Positions 9,291 to 17,810 of a stretch of DNA of 64,000 nt are shown piece after piece (positions within the stretch are counted from its first letter, which is position 1; every line of letters starts with the position of its first letter). The stretch spans positions 186,001-250,000 of the forward strand of contig NZ_MDVN01000024.1 in the NCBI RefSeq assembly GCF_002741945.1. Reading direction: 5' to 3'. Made by a program: the position numbers and the translations under genes. The stretch comes from Gaetbulibacter sp. 4G1 (GTDB taxonomy: Bacteria > Bacteroidota > Bacteroidia > Flavobacteriales > Flavobacteriaceae). The notes beneath the pieces are model-generated. The model worked only from the letters and a program-made list of their open reading frames with translations, was not told where the DNA came from and did no database searches.

Positions 9291-10392
9291 TAATAAATAA
9301 ATTATTTGCATTAACTACTTTTTCGAAATCTGTCTCCATAAGTACTGGACTTATAGGTAAACTTAGTACTTCGTCATGAATTCTTTCAGTTATATTATAA
9401 CTTAATTCTTTAAATTCTTTATAAGCAACTTGCTTATATGGAGGTATCGGATAATGAATTAATGTTTCTATGTTTTTGTATGCTAAATGTTTTTGTAGTA
9501 AATCCCTTTGAGCAGAACGTACTACAAATAAATGCCATACATGTTCTTCCTTATTATTAGGGAGTGAAGGTAAAATGATTGCAGAATTATTAATATTCTC
9601 TATATAATATTCAGCTATTTTTCTTCTATGTAATATTTCTCTATCTAAGTGTCTAAGTTTAACACTTAAAAAAGCTGCTTGAATTTCATCCATTCTAGAG
9701 TTGTAGCCTTTATATGTGTTTTTATATTTTTCTTCACATCCGTAATTAGCTATTATTCTTACTACAGAAGCTAGTTTTGTGTCATTTGTTGTAATTGCTC
9801 CAGAATCCCCTAATGCTCCTAAATTTTTTCCAGGATAAAAACTAAAACCAGCAGCATCCCCAAGAGAACCAGTAGCTTTTCCTTGCCATTTAGCACCAAT
9901 AGCTTGTGCATTGTCTTCAATAATTTTTAAATTGTGTTTTTTAGCAAGATGTTCAATTTCATTTGACCAGCAAACCCTTCCGTATAAGTGAACCACCATA
10001 ATAGCCCTTGTTCTAGGTGTAATCTTTGCTTCAATTTTAGAAATATCTAGGTTGTATGTATTAATGTTCGGTTCAATAAATATTGGCTTTAATCCATTAT
10101 CTGTAATTGCTAATATAGAAGCAATAAATGTATTTGCAGGAACAATTACTTCGTCTCCTTTTTTCATCACTCCAATTTCTATATAGCCTTTTAAAATTAT
10201 ACGCAAAGCATCTAACCCATTTGCAACTCCTAAGCTGTTTTTTACTCCGACATAATTGCAAAGTTCTGTTTCAAATTGTTTTACACGCTCACCTTGCAAA
10301 TACCAACCAGAATCAATAACATTGTTTGCTGCTTCTTTTAATTCTTCCTGGTATTGTTTATTAACTTTTTGAAGATCTAAAAATTTTATCAT
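9283..10392 (-). CDS. dTDP-3-amino-3,6-dideoxyhexose transaminase, FdtB/QdtB-like (DegT/DnrJ/EryC1/StrS)
   Basis: A 369-residue PLP-dependent sugar aminotransferase. Family marks are the start [15 protein letters not shown], the cofactor-region NANT-like segment [11 protein letters not shown] near residue 85, [10 protein letters not shown] near residue 158 with the aspartate that contacts the pyridine nitrogen, and the Schiff-base lysine in [15 protein letters not shown] near residue 186. Next to two FdtA-like ketoisomerases and an FdtC-like acetyltransferase, it should aminate dTDP-3-keto-6-deoxyhexose with glutamate as donor. Whether the hexose is the fucose or quinovose form cannot be decided from the sequence. 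Confidence 0.86.
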   Translation of the reverse strand: MIKFLDLQKVNKQYQEELKEAANNVIDSGWYLQGERVKQFETELCNYVGVKNSLGVANGLDALRIILKGYIEIGVMKKGDEVIVPANTFIASILAITDNGLKPIFIEPNINTYNLDISKIEAKITPRTRAIMVVHLYGRVCWSNEIEHLAKKHNLKIIEDNAQAIGAKWQGKATGSLGDAAGFSFYPGKNLGALGDSGAITTNDTKLASVVRIIANYGCEEKYKNTYKGYNSRMDEIQAAFLSVKLRHLDREILHRRKIAEYYIENINNSAIILPSLPNNKEEHVWHLFVVRSAQRDLLQKHLAYKNIETLIHYPIPPYKQVAYKEFKELSYNITERIHDEVLSLPISPVLMETDFEKVVNANNLFINE

Positions 10393-10943
10393 TAGTCTAT
10401 AATTAATTTATTATTAAGCCACTTGTAGGTTTTTCCTAATTTTTTACTCCTTAATTGTAAATCTAAAATTTCACCTTCATTAGTAATATATCCCACATGT
10501 TTAGCAGGGTTCCCAATCCAAACTTCATTCTTTCCAATAGGTTTTGTAACTACAGATCCTGCTCCAATCATAGCATATTTTTCGATATTATTTCCTCCAA
10601 TAATTGTTGCATTTGCTCCAATAGAAGCTCCTTTTTTTATTATTGTTTTTTCAAACGATTCTGGGTATTGTTTTGATCGCGGAATTATATCATTGGTAAA
10701 TGTAGCATTAGGACCAATAAAAACATTATCTTCAATAATAATTCCATCCCAAATTTGAACTCCAGACTTTATAGTTACATTATTACCAATTTTAACATCA
10801 TTTTCTATTAACACGTTAGCACAAATATTACAATTTTCGCCAACAATAGCATGTTTAAGAATTACTACAAATTGCCAAATGGTAGTCTTTATTCCTATAT
10901 TCTCTGATTGAACGTCTGATAATTTATGAGCGAAGTAAGACAT
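10392..10943 (-). CDS. dTDP-3-amino-3,6-dideoxyhexose N-acetyltransferase, FdtC/QdtC-like
   Basis: A 183-residue left-handed beta-helix protein. Hexapeptide-type repeats run from about residue 15 to 150 ([20 protein letters not shown] and similar), closing with [14 protein letters not shown]. The first residues ([16 protein letters not shown]) fit the FdtC/WlbB group, which acetylates the 3-amino group of dTDP-3-amino-3,6-dideoxyhexoses using acetyl-CoA. The start at 10943 overlaps the end of the FdtA-like gene by 20 bp, and the stop shares a base with the FdtB-like start, so the three are translationally linked. It completes a five-step dTDP-Fuc3NAc or dTDP-Qui3NAc route. Confidence 0.84.
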   Translation of the reverse strand: MSYFAHKLSDVQSENIGIKTTIWQFVVILKHAIVGENCNICANVLIENDVKIGNNVTIKSGVQIWDGIIIEDNVFIGPNATFTNDIIPRSKQYPESFEKTIIKKGASIGANATIIGGNNIEKYAMIGAGSVVTKPIGKNEVWIGNPAKHVGYITNEGEILDLQLRSKKLGKTYKWLNNKLIID

Positions 10944-11358
10944 CTTTTAGTTTAAAGAATTCATCATAATTTCTAATATAATCTTTTTCATCATATTTAT
11001 GAGATGCAAGTACCATACAAATAGATCCAGAAGAGAAATTATCTAATTCTCTCCATAAACCAGGTACTACATGAAGCGCTAAATTAGGTCTATTTAAGGA
11101 TATGCGTTTTTTATTTACACCATCATCTAGAACAACATCAAAACTTCCACTTGCTGCTATAATAAACTGTTCTAGCTCATAATGTGCATGTCCGCCTCTT
11201 GCTTCACCACTAGGTACATCATATAAATAATACACCCTATTAACATTAAAAGGTATATTATGTCCATTCTCTACAACAGTTATATTTCCTGCATTATTAT
11301 GTATCTTGGAAACATCTATTACGGAGCAATCGTAAACTGTATTATTTTTTAGCTTCAT
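10924..11358 (-). CDS. dTDP-6-deoxyhexose 3,4-ketoisomerase, FdtA/QdtA-like (copy with intact HxH)
   Basis: A cupin of about 144 residues in the FdtA/WxcM family. The core [16 protein letters not shown] (positions about 45-59) keeps both histidines of the HxH pair (H57 and H59), followed by [16 protein letters not shown] and an N-PGLWREL segment. These enzymes isomerise dTDP-4-keto-6-deoxyglucose to the 3-keto sugar. I start at the ATG at 11358, giving a 17-bp overlap with the preceding paralogue. The ATG at 11379 would add seven residues. Of the two tandem copies this one looks catalytically competent. Confidence 0.84.
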   Translation of the reverse strand: MKLKNNTVYDCSVIDVSKIHNNAGNITVVENGHNIPFNVNRVYYLYDVPSGEARGGHAHYELEQFIIAASGSFDVVLDDGVNKKRISLNRPNLALHVVPGLWRELDNFSSGSICMVLASHKYDEKDYIRNYDEFFKLKDVLLRS

Positions 11359-11752
11359 CTCTAATAATTTTAAAATCATTAAAATTTCTTACATAATCTT
11401 TTTCATTATATTCCATAGAAGATACAATAAGAGCAAGAGAGTTAGTTGAAAAATTTTCAAGCCTTCTCCATAATAAATTTGGAACATAAAGACCATAATA
11501 TGATCTGTTTAAACTAAATCTTTTTTCTTCAACCCCATCATTGAGTATAACATCGAAACTACCAGATAGAGCTATAATAAATTCTGTAGATTCTTTAAAA
11601 GCATGACTACCTCTAATCTCTCCTCCAGGTACATCATATATCCAATAGGTTCTTTTTATATCAAATGGAATTTGATTACTACTTTCAAAAAAGCTCAAAT
11701 TACCTCGTTTATCTAAGATTTTTGGTAAATCGATTTGTTTAACTAAATCCAT
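11342..11752 (-). CDS. FdtA-like cupin (WxcM-like), second His of HxH replaced by Phe
   Basis: A 136-residue cupin clearly paralogous to the next gene (10924-11358). The aligned core reads WIYDVPGGEIRGSHAF followed by FIIALSGSFDVILNDG and PNLLWRRL, with His50 kept but Phe52 at the place of the second histidine. The altered site suggests changed chemistry or a structural role, for example a partner subunit. The gene starts directly at the rmlA stop (shared base at 11752) and overlaps the next copy. A sugar 3,4- or 4-keto isomerase with a different stereochemical outcome is possible. Confidence 0.8.
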   Translation of the reverse strand: MDLVKQIDLPKILDKRGNLSFFESSNQIPFDIKRTYWIYDVPGGEIRGSHAFKESTEFIIALSGSFDVILNDGVEEKRFSLNRSYYGLYVPNLLWRRLENFSTNSLALIVSSMEYNEKDYVRNFNDFKIIRDEAKK

Positions 11753-12615
11753 TATGATTTTACTATTTTTTGAATATAATTTCCGTAACCACTTTTTCCA
11801 TATTTTTTTGATACTTCCAAAGCTTGTTCGTTATTAATATATCCGTGTAAGTAAGCAATTTCTTCTATACAAGCAACTTTCTTATCTGTTCGTTTTTCCA
11901 TAACCCTCACAAATTCAGTAGCACTATCCATAGCATCTACAGTACCGGTATCTAGCCATGCCATGCCTCTAGTCATGATTCCAACCTCTAATTCATTAAG
12001 GTCTAAGTACATTTGATTCAACGTAGTAATTTCTTTTTCTCCTCTTTCAGAAGGCTTTACTTTTTTTGCAAACTCAACTACTCTATTGTCATAAAAGTAT
12101 AAACCAGGAACTGCATATGATGATTTTGGATGTTTCGGTTTTTCTTCAATACTAATGGCTTTTTCGTTTTTATCGAATTCAACTACACCATATCGCTCTG
12201 GATCGTTTACAGGATAAGCAAATATAGAAGCTCCATTTATATTGGTTTTACTTCTTAACAATTTCCCAAAGCCATTGCCATAAAAAATGTTGTCACCAAG
12301 TACTAGTGCTACTTTGTCTTTTCCTATAAACTTTTCTCCAATTATAAAAGCTTCGGCAAGGCCATTTGGTTCAGGTTGTACTGCATATTCAAAATTACAG
12401 CCTACTTGAGATCCATCACTTAAAAGTTTTTTAAATGCATCTTGGTCATGAGGTGTAGTAATAATGAGTATATCCCTTATTCCAGCAATCATTAAAACTG
12501 ATAGAGGATAATATATCATAGGTTTATCATAAACGGGAAGTAGCTGTTTACTAACAGATATTGTTAAAGGGTACAGCCTTGTCCCTGAGCCTCCTGCTAA
12601 AATAATTCCTTTCAT
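11752..12615 (-). CDS. rfbA: Glucose-1-phosphate thymidylyltransferase
   Basis: A 287-residue nucleotidyltransferase that matches RmlA/RfbA over its whole length. [17 protein letters not shown] at the start is the dTTP-binding loop. [27 protein letters not shown] near residue 107, [19 protein letters not shown] near residue 160 and [10 protein letters not shown] near residue 215 are all canonical. It makes dTDP-glucose from glucose 1-phosphate and dTTP, the first step toward the 3-acetamido-3,6-dideoxyhexose. It lies 3 bp after rfbB. No RmlC or RmlD is present, so dTDP-rhamnose is not the product of this cluster. Confidence 0.95.
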   Translation of the reverse strand: MKGIILAGGSGTRLYPLTISVSKQLLPVYDKPMIYYPLSVLMIAGIRDILIITTPHDQDAFKKLLSDGSQVGCNFEYAVQPEPNGLAEAFIIGEKFIGKDKVALVLGDNIFYGNGFGKLLRSKTNINGASIFAYPVNDPERYGVVEFDKNEKAISIEEKPKHPKSSYAVPGLYFYDNRVVEFAKKVKPSERGEKEITTLNQMYLDLNELEVGIMTRGMAWLDTGTVDAMDSATEFVRVMEKRTDKKVACIEEIAYLHGYINNEQALEVSKKYGKSGYGNYIQKIVKS

Positions 12616-12618
12616 AAT

Positions 12619-13683
12619 TTATTCTTTTAAATACATTTCTTGGTAATATTTTTGATATTCACCAGATGTAATATGTGAAAGCCATTTCTTGTTTTCCAAA
12701 TACCAATCGATAGTTTTCGATAAGCCTTTTTCAAATGTAACCGAAGGCTTCCATCCTAATTCTTTATTTATTTTTGATGCATCAATTGCATATCTTAAAT
12801 CATGCCCTGGTCTGTCTTTTATAAATGTAATTAAGTTTTTTGAAGACCCTAGTTTTCTAGCTAGTTTTTCGTCCATTAAATTACAAAGCAGCTTAACCAA
12901 GTCTAAATTTTTCCATTCGTTAAAACCACCAATATTATAAGTGCTATGATTTTTACCATTGTGAAAAACTAAATCTATAGCAATAGCATGATCTATTACA
13001 TATAGCCAATCCCTAGTGTAATTACCATCTCCATAAACAGGTAATGGATTATTATTAATTATATTGTTAATAAATAAAGGGATTAGCTTTTCAGGAAATT
13101 GATTAGGTCCGTAATTGTTTGAACAGTTAGATATTAAATATGGTAAGTTATAAGTTTCTCCATAAGCTCTAACAAAATGGTCTGAGCTTGCTTTTGAGGC
13201 CGAATAAGGGGAGCTTGGATCATAAGGAGTTGTTTCTTCAAAATAACCATTATCACTTAGGCTGCCATATACTTCGTCTGTACTAACATGGTAGAATAAT
13301 TTTCCGCCCCAGTTATTTTCCCAGATATTTTTAAAAGCATTAAGCAAATTCATAGTCCCTAATATATTAGTTTTTGCAAAAGATAGAGGATCTGTAATTG
13401 ATCGATCAACGTGCGATTCTGCTGCAAGATGAATTACTGCATCAAATTTGTAAGTAATAAATAAATCGTTAATAAATGATTCATTAGTTATATCTCCTTT
13501 TATAAAAGTATAGTTTGAATGGTCGCATATATCACTCAAATTTTCTAGATTTCCAGCATAGGTAAGGGCATCTAAATTATATATATTGTAATTTGAATAT
13601 TTTGTAAGGAATAATCTAACGACATGTGATCCAATAAACCCAGCACCTCCAGTAATTAATATTTTCTTTTTAATGTTATTCAT
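12619..13683 (-). CDS. rfbB: dTDP-glucose 4,6-dehydratase
   Basis: A 354-residue extended short-chain dehydrogenase. It shows ITGGAGFIGSHVV (NAD-binding) near residue 10, AAESHVDRSI near residue 88, HVSTDEVYGSL near residue 132 (catalytic Thr-Asp-Glu) and YSASKASSDH near residue 160 (Tyr-x3-Lys), plus SNNYGPNQFPEKLIPL. It converts dTDP-glucose to dTDP-4-keto-6-deoxyglucose, the substrate of the adjacent FdtA-like ketoisomerases. Length and motifs are normal for RmlB. It is separated by 12 bp from the UDP-sugar dehydrogenase upstream. Confidence 0.95.
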   Translation of the reverse strand: MNNIKKKILITGGAGFIGSHVVRLFLTKYSNYNIYNLDALTYAGNLENLSDICDHSNYTFIKGDITNESFINDLFITYKFDAVIHLAAESHVDRSITDPLSFAKTNILGTMNLLNAFKNIWENNWGGKLFYHVSTDEVYGSLSDNGYFEETTPYDPSSPYSASKASSDHFVRAYGETYNLPYLISNCSNNYGPNQFPEKLIPLFINNIINNNPLPVYGDGNYTRDWLYVIDHAIAIDLVFHNGKNHSTYNIGGFNEWKNLDLVKLLCNLMDEKLARKLGSSKNLITFIKDRPGHDLRYAIDASKINKELGWKPSVTFEKGLSKTIDWYLENKKWLSHITSGEYQKYYQEMYLKE

Positions 13684-13695
13684 AATTATTAAAAT

Positions 13696-14976
13696 TTATA
13701 ACCTACCATTTACTTTATCTTTTAAAACTCCTTTAACATCATATAGAACACCTTTTGGAGTTAATAATGATTTTAAATCTTCTTGTAGAAACTCTTTATG
13801 TGCTACGGTTAAAACAACAGCATCATAAGTTTTGCTTGGCAATTTTTGAACAGTTTCCAGTCCGTATTCGTGTTTGACTTCTTCTGGATTTGCCCAAGGG
13901 TCGTAAATAGTTACTTGTGTGCCATAACTTTTAAGCTGATTAATAACATCAACAGCTTTGGTATTTCTAACATCTGGACAGTTCTCTTTAAAAGTAATTC
14001 CTAAAGCTAATATATTTGCCTCTTTTATATGTATATCGTTTTGTACCATTAGTTTAATAACTTCTGATGCTACATATTGTCCCATACTGTCATTTACACG
14101 ACGTCCAGCTAATATTATTTCTGGATGATAACCTACTTCTTGCGCTTTTTGAGCTAAATAGTAGGGGTCTACCCCAATACAATGCCCTCCTACCAATCCT
14201 GGTTTAAATGGCAGAAAGTTCCATTTAGTTCCAGCAGCTTCTAATACATCATGGGTATCAATACCCATAAGGTTGAATATTTTTGCTAACTCATTTACAA
14301 ATGCAATATTTATATCGCGTTGAGAATTCTCAATAACTTTTGCTGCCTCTGCAACCTTAATAGTTGGTGCCAAATGAGTGCCTGCAGTTATAATACTTGC
14401 GTATAGAGCATCTACTTTTTTTCCTATTTCTGGAGTAGATCCTGCGGTGACTTTTAAAATTTTATCGACAGTGTGCAGTTTATCTCCAGGGTTAATTCTT
14501 TCAGGAGAATAACCTGCATAAAAATCTTTATTGAATTTTAAACCACTTATTCTTTCTAATACTGGTACACATTCATCTTCAGTAACTCCTGGGTATACAG
14601 TAGATTCGTATATAACAATATCTCCCTTTTTTAAAACCATTGCGACAGTTTTGCTAGATTTATAAAGCGGTGTTAAATCTGGTCTATTATTTTTGTCAAT
14701 AGGAGTAGGGACGGTAACAACATAATAATTACAATCTTTAATATCTTCTAGATTAGAAGAGCAAAACAATCCAATATTGTCGCTTGGATTACTTTTTAAA
14801 ACAGAATTTAAAGTATCTGAATCTACTTCTAAAGTAGAATCACTGCCTTGTGATAGTTCATCAATTCTTTTTTGGTTAATGTCAAATCCAACAACAGAGT
14901 ATTTTGTTGCGAAAAGTCTTGCTAATGGCAAACCAACATAACCTAAACCAATAACAGCTATTTTAATATCCTTCAT
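13696..14976 (-). CDS. UDP-N-acetylhexosamine 6-dehydrogenase (WbpO/TviB-like nucleotide sugar dehydrogenase)
   Basis: A 426-residue member of the UDP-glucose/GDP-mannose dehydrogenase family. It shows IAVIGLGYVGLPLARLFA at the start (NAD-binding), YESTVYPGVTED near residue 123, the catalytic cysteine in GGHCIGVDPYYLA near residue 265 and GITFKENCPDVRNTKAVD near residue 325. The pattern and length fit the VI-polysaccharide type (TviB/WbpO), which oxidises UDP-GalNAc or UDP-GlcNAc twice to the uronic acid. The adjacent 4-epimerase (15002-15997) fits this pathway, giving a likely UDP-GalNAcA precursor. It could also be a UDP-GlcNAc or ManNAc dehydrogenase. Confidence 0.85.
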   Translation of the reverse strand: MKDIKIAVIGLGYVGLPLARLFATKYSVVGFDINQKRIDELSQGSDSTLEVDSDTLNSVLKSNPSDNIGLFCSSNLEDIKDCNYYVVTVPTPIDKNNRPDLTPLYKSSKTVAMVLKKGDIVIYESTVYPGVTEDECVPVLERISGLKFNKDFYAGYSPERINPGDKLHTVDKILKVTAGSTPEIGKKVDALYASIITAGTHLAPTIKVAEAAKVIENSQRDINIAFVNELAKIFNLMGIDTHDVLEAAGTKWNFLPFKPGLVGGHCIGVDPYYLAQKAQEVGYHPEIILAGRRVNDSMGQYVASEVIKLMVQNDIHIKEANILALGITFKENCPDVRNTKAVDVINQLKSYGTQVTIYDPWANPEEVKHEYGLETVQKLPSKTYDAVVLTVAHKEFLQEDLKSLLTPKGVLYDVKGVLKDKVNGRL

Positions 14977-15001
14977 TTTTTTATTTTGATAATGTAACTT
15001 A

Positions 15002-15997
15002 TTATAAATTTTCCCAATACCAATTAACAGCTTCTTTTAATCCACTACTAATACTATATTTAGGGCTGTAATTTAATAATTGTTTTGCTTTATCAATAGA
15101 AGCTAAAGAGTGAGGGATATCTCCAATTCTATTTTCTCTATGTTTTATTTCAATATTTTTTATAGAATTATCAAATTCTGATAAATATACTTTCAGTAAT
15201 GTTGCTAATTCTAACAAAGTTGTTCTTTCACCGTAAGCAACGTTATATACATTGTTTAATGCCTCCTTATTATCTATAGTAAGCGCATTAATATTCATTT
15301 GTACTACATTATCAATATAAGTAAAGTCTCTAGAATAACTTCCATCTCCATTAATAATTGGAGACTCATGATTTATAAATTGTTGAACAAATTTCGGAAT
15401 TACTGCAGCATATGCTCCGTTTGGATCTTGCCTTTTTCCAAAAACATTAAAATAGCGCAACCCAATAGTATCCAAATTATAAGTGCTATGGAAAATATCA
15501 GCATATAATTCGTTTACATATTTGGTAATGGCGTATGGAGATAAAGGTTTCCCTATTGTATCTTCAACTTTTGGCAATGCTTCATGGTCACCATATGTTG
15601 ATGAACTTGCTGCATATACAAACCGCTCAACGCCAGCGTCTCTTGAAGCAACTAGCATGTTTAAAAAACCAGAAACATTTACATCATTAGTAGTAATTGG
15701 ATCTTTAATAGACCTTGGTACAGAACCTAAAGCTGCTTGATGCAACACATAATGCACTCCTTTACATGCTTTATGACAATCTTCCAGATTCCTTATATCT
15801 CCTTCAGCTAAGTAAAAATTGTTGTTACCTAAAAAAGGCTCAATATTAATTCTTTTTCCAGTAGAAAAATTATCTAAGCATACTACATCTATGCTATTGT
15901 TTAATAAAGTTTCGCATAGGTTTGAGCCAATAAAACCTGCTCCTCCAGTTACGAGTACTTTCTTTCCTTTGAATGTTTTTAATTGTTGTGTATTCAT
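15002..15997 (-). CDS. UDP-N-acetylglucosamine 4-epimerase-like SDR (WbpP/TviC-like)
   Basis: A 331-residue extended SDR. It shows VLVTGGAGFIGSNLCETLL near residue 14, HQAALGSVPRSI near residue 86 (the SVPRS signature is typical of WbpP/TviC), AASSSTYGDHE near residue 129, YAITKYVNE with the catalytic Tyr-x3-Lys near residue 152, and RYFNVFGKRQDPNGAYAAVI near residue 178. It should interconvert UDP-GlcNAc and UDP-GalNAc or their uronates. It is the first gene of the leftward operon and is followed 25 bp later by the dehydrogenase. A near-consensus -7 box lies about 40 bp upstream. Confidence 0.85.
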   Translation of the reverse strand: MNTQQLKTFKGKKVLVTGGAGFIGSNLCETLLNNSIDVVCLDNFSTGKRINIEPFLGNNNFYLAEGDIRNLEDCHKACKGVHYVLHQAALGSVPRSIKDPITTNDVNVSGFLNMLVASRDAGVERFVYAASSSTYGDHEALPKVEDTIGKPLSPYAITKYVNELYADIFHSTYNLDTIGLRYFNVFGKRQDPNGAYAAVIPKFVQQFINHESPIINGDGSYSRDFTYIDNVVQMNINALTIDNKEALNNVYNVAYGERTTLLELATLLKVYLSEFDNSIKNIEIKHRENRIGDIPHSLASIDKAKQLLNYSPKYSISSGLKEAVNWYWENL

Positions 15998-16036
15998 TAT
16001 AAATTTGGGGTGAATCTTGAATTATTAATAGCATCG

Positions 16037-16044
16037 CAAATATG
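16037..16044 (-). promoter_or_regulatory. Near-consensus -7 box of the leftward polysaccharide operon
   Basis: On the minus strand this reads CATATTTG, seven of eight bases of the Bacteroidota -7 consensus TAnnTTTG, 39 bp upstream of the epimerase ATG at 15997. I do not see a clear TTG at the -33 position, so the call is tentative. Confidence 0.4.
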
Positions 16045-16094
16045 AAGAAAATAAATGTATTTTAGTTAACTATTTATATCAAGGCCTTCTTTTT

Positions 16095-16137
16095 ATCGAC
16101 GAAATTCAGTTTTTTGCTAAAAACATCGACTAAATCA
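16095..16137. repeat. Pair of ATCGAC(G/T)AAAT direct repeats 30 bp apart
   Basis: ATCGACGAAATTC (16095-16107) and ATCGACTAAATCA (16125-16137) start exactly 30 bp apart, close to three helical turns, in the spacer between the divergent polysaccharide operons. A pair of direct repeats at whole-turn spacing is a common layout for dimeric regulators. No regulator can be named. Confidence 0.4.
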
Positions 16138-16247
16138 TTTTTTTTTAATTTAAAAACATATAATATTTAACTTATTTTAAAGATGAAATCAAGTAATTAT
16201 TTCAATAATAAAAACTTGATAAATGTAAAGTAAACCAATTCTTTTTT

Positions 16248-16310
16248 ATGAAAAAGTTAATCTTAAAAATCGATAATCTGCATAGATTTACTACCAATGA
16301 AAACCGGTAA
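16248..16310 (+). other. 20-codon ORF followed by a hairpin: possible leader
   Basis: ATG at 16248, stop TAA at 16308-16310. The peptide begins MKKLILKIDNLHRF and shows no run of a single amino acid, so it does not look like a classical amino-acid leader. It overlaps an imperfect stem (16300-16308 with 16319-16327, one mismatch) followed by a T-rich stretch. An alternative perfect 8-bp pairing (16265-16272 with 16321-16328) lies partly inside the ORF. This may be chance in AT-rich DNA. Confidence 0.25.
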
Positions 16311-16679
16311 TGTATTTAACCGATTTTTATTACTCTTTTAGCGAATTAACCTCTTATCATAGCTTTAGAATTAAAACAATTACTAAATTTACATCGTAAA
16401 TAAAAAATTGAATTGATTAATAGCATTATTGATTTGATAAAAATATAAGTTGAATAACCGAAAAACCCTCTCAGTATTATTCTAAAATTTAAAGATTAAT
16501 ACAATTTTAAAAGTTATATTTTTATTAAGTTACAATTTTAGAGCTATAAATTATGAAACTGATTCTGTTTTTTGCATGTGAGGGATTCACAAAAGGACAT
16601 TTTAAACTTTTACTAAAGTGGTGTAAAAACCCACTCTAAATTTTCTATGCAAAAAAGTTAATTGAATATTTAACAAGTA

Positions 16680-17810
16680 ATGTTGACCAAAACTAAAATA
16701 TATTTATCATCACCTCATATGGGAGGTTCAGAGCAAAAATTTGTTAATCAAGCTTTTGATACAAATTGGATAGCTCCGTTGGGGCCAAATGTTGATGGCT
16801 TTGAAAATGATATAAAAAATTACTTAGGTGGTAATAATGAAGTTGCGGTGCTTAGTTCTGGTACGGCTGCCATACATTTAGCATTGCAATTGCTAGGTGT
16901 CTCAAAAGGCGATGAAGTTTTATGTCAAAGTTTTACATTTTCAGCTTCTGCTAACCCTATAATTTATCAAGGTGCATCACCAATTTTTATTGATAGCGAA
17001 TCAGACACTTGGAATATGTCTCCTGAATTACTAGAAATAGCAATTAAAGATAGGATAGAAAAATATAAAAAACCAAAAGCTATAATAGCAGTTCATTTAT
17101 ATGGTATGCCATATAAAGCTGAAGAAATAAATAGTATCGCAAAAAAATATGATATTCCAGTAGTTGAAGATAGTGCTGAAGCTTTAGGAAGTACTTATTT
17201 TAATCAGGCATGTGGAACATTATCAGATGTTGGAATTTTATCTTTTAACGGAAATAAAATTATAACTACCTCTGGAGGAGGTGCATTAATAACAAAAAGT
17301 TCTGAATTAAAAAATAAAGCAATCTTTTTATCAACACAAGCCAGAGATAATGCGCCGCATTATCAACACTCTTCTATAGGATATAATTATAGAATGAGTA
17401 ATGTTTTAGCAGGAATAGGCAGAGGGCAAATGGAAGTGATTAATGATAGAGTTGAAGCAAGAAGGAAAAACCATAAATACTATAAAAATAATTTGTCAAA
17501 ATTCAATACTATCGAATTTTTAGACGAACCAGAAGGATTCTTCTCTAATAGATGGATTACTTGTATAAAAACGAACTCTTATGAGCTCCGTGAAAGTATT
17601 AGACTAGCGTTACAAAAAGACGATATTGAATCTAGACCTTTATGGAAGCCAATGCACATGCAACCAGTTTTTAAAGACTATCTCTCTTATACAGACGGAA
17701 CTTCTGAAAAACTATTTAATGCTGGACTTTGTTTACCAAGTGGATCTAATCTATCTCAAGGTGATTTAGATAGAATTCTTAGCATAATTACAAAAACCCC
17801 AAACTTATGA
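16680..17810 (+). CDS. UDP-4-amino-sugar aminotransferase (DegT/DnrJ/EryC1/StrS, PglE/WcfR-like)
   Basis: A 376-residue PLP-dependent sugar aminotransferase. The start YLSSPHMGGSEQKFVNQAF is typical of the PglE/capsule group. SSGTAAIHLALQLLG near residue 60, VEDSAEALGS near residue 163 and the Schiff-base lysine in SFNGNKIITTSGGG near residue 192 are conserved. It should aminate the 4-keto-6-deoxy sugar made by the dehydratase encoded immediately downstream, with which it overlaps by 4 bp (ATGA), a tight coupling of consecutive steps. No acetyltransferase gene accompanies the pair. The product is therefore likely a UDP-4-amino-4,6-dideoxy-HexNAc. Confidence 0.85.
   Translation: MLTKTKIYLSSPHMGGSEQKFVNQAFDTNWIAPLGPNVDGFENDIKNYLGGNNEVAVLSSGTAAIHLALQLLGVSKGDEVLCQSFTFSASANPIIYQGASPIFIDSESDTWNMSPELLEIAIKDRIEKYKKPKAIIAVHLYGMPYKAEEINSIAKKYDIPVVEDSAEALGSTYFNQACGTLSDVGILSFNGNKIITTSGGGALITKSSELKNKAIFLSTQARDNAPHYQHSSIGYNYRMSNVLAGIGRGQMEVINDRVEARRKNHKYYKNNLSKFNTIEFLDEPEGFFSNRWITCIKTNSYELRESIRLALQKDDIESRPLWKPMHMQPVFKDYLSYTDGTSEKLFNAGLCLPSGSNLSQGDLDRILSIITKTPNL

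Larger units (their letters stand above)
16014..16679. other. 666-bp gene-free spacer between divergent polysaccharide operons
   Basis: I see no protein longer than about 20 residues here on either strand and no tRNA. The spacer must carry the promoters of both divergent operons. What I can point to is a near-consensus -7 box for the leftward operon (16037-16044), two ATCGAC direct repeats 30 bp apart (16095-16137), a 20-codon ORF (16248-16310), and overlapping hairpin options around 16265-16328. Its length is unusual for this window, where most gaps are below 150 bp. Confidence 0.8.
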
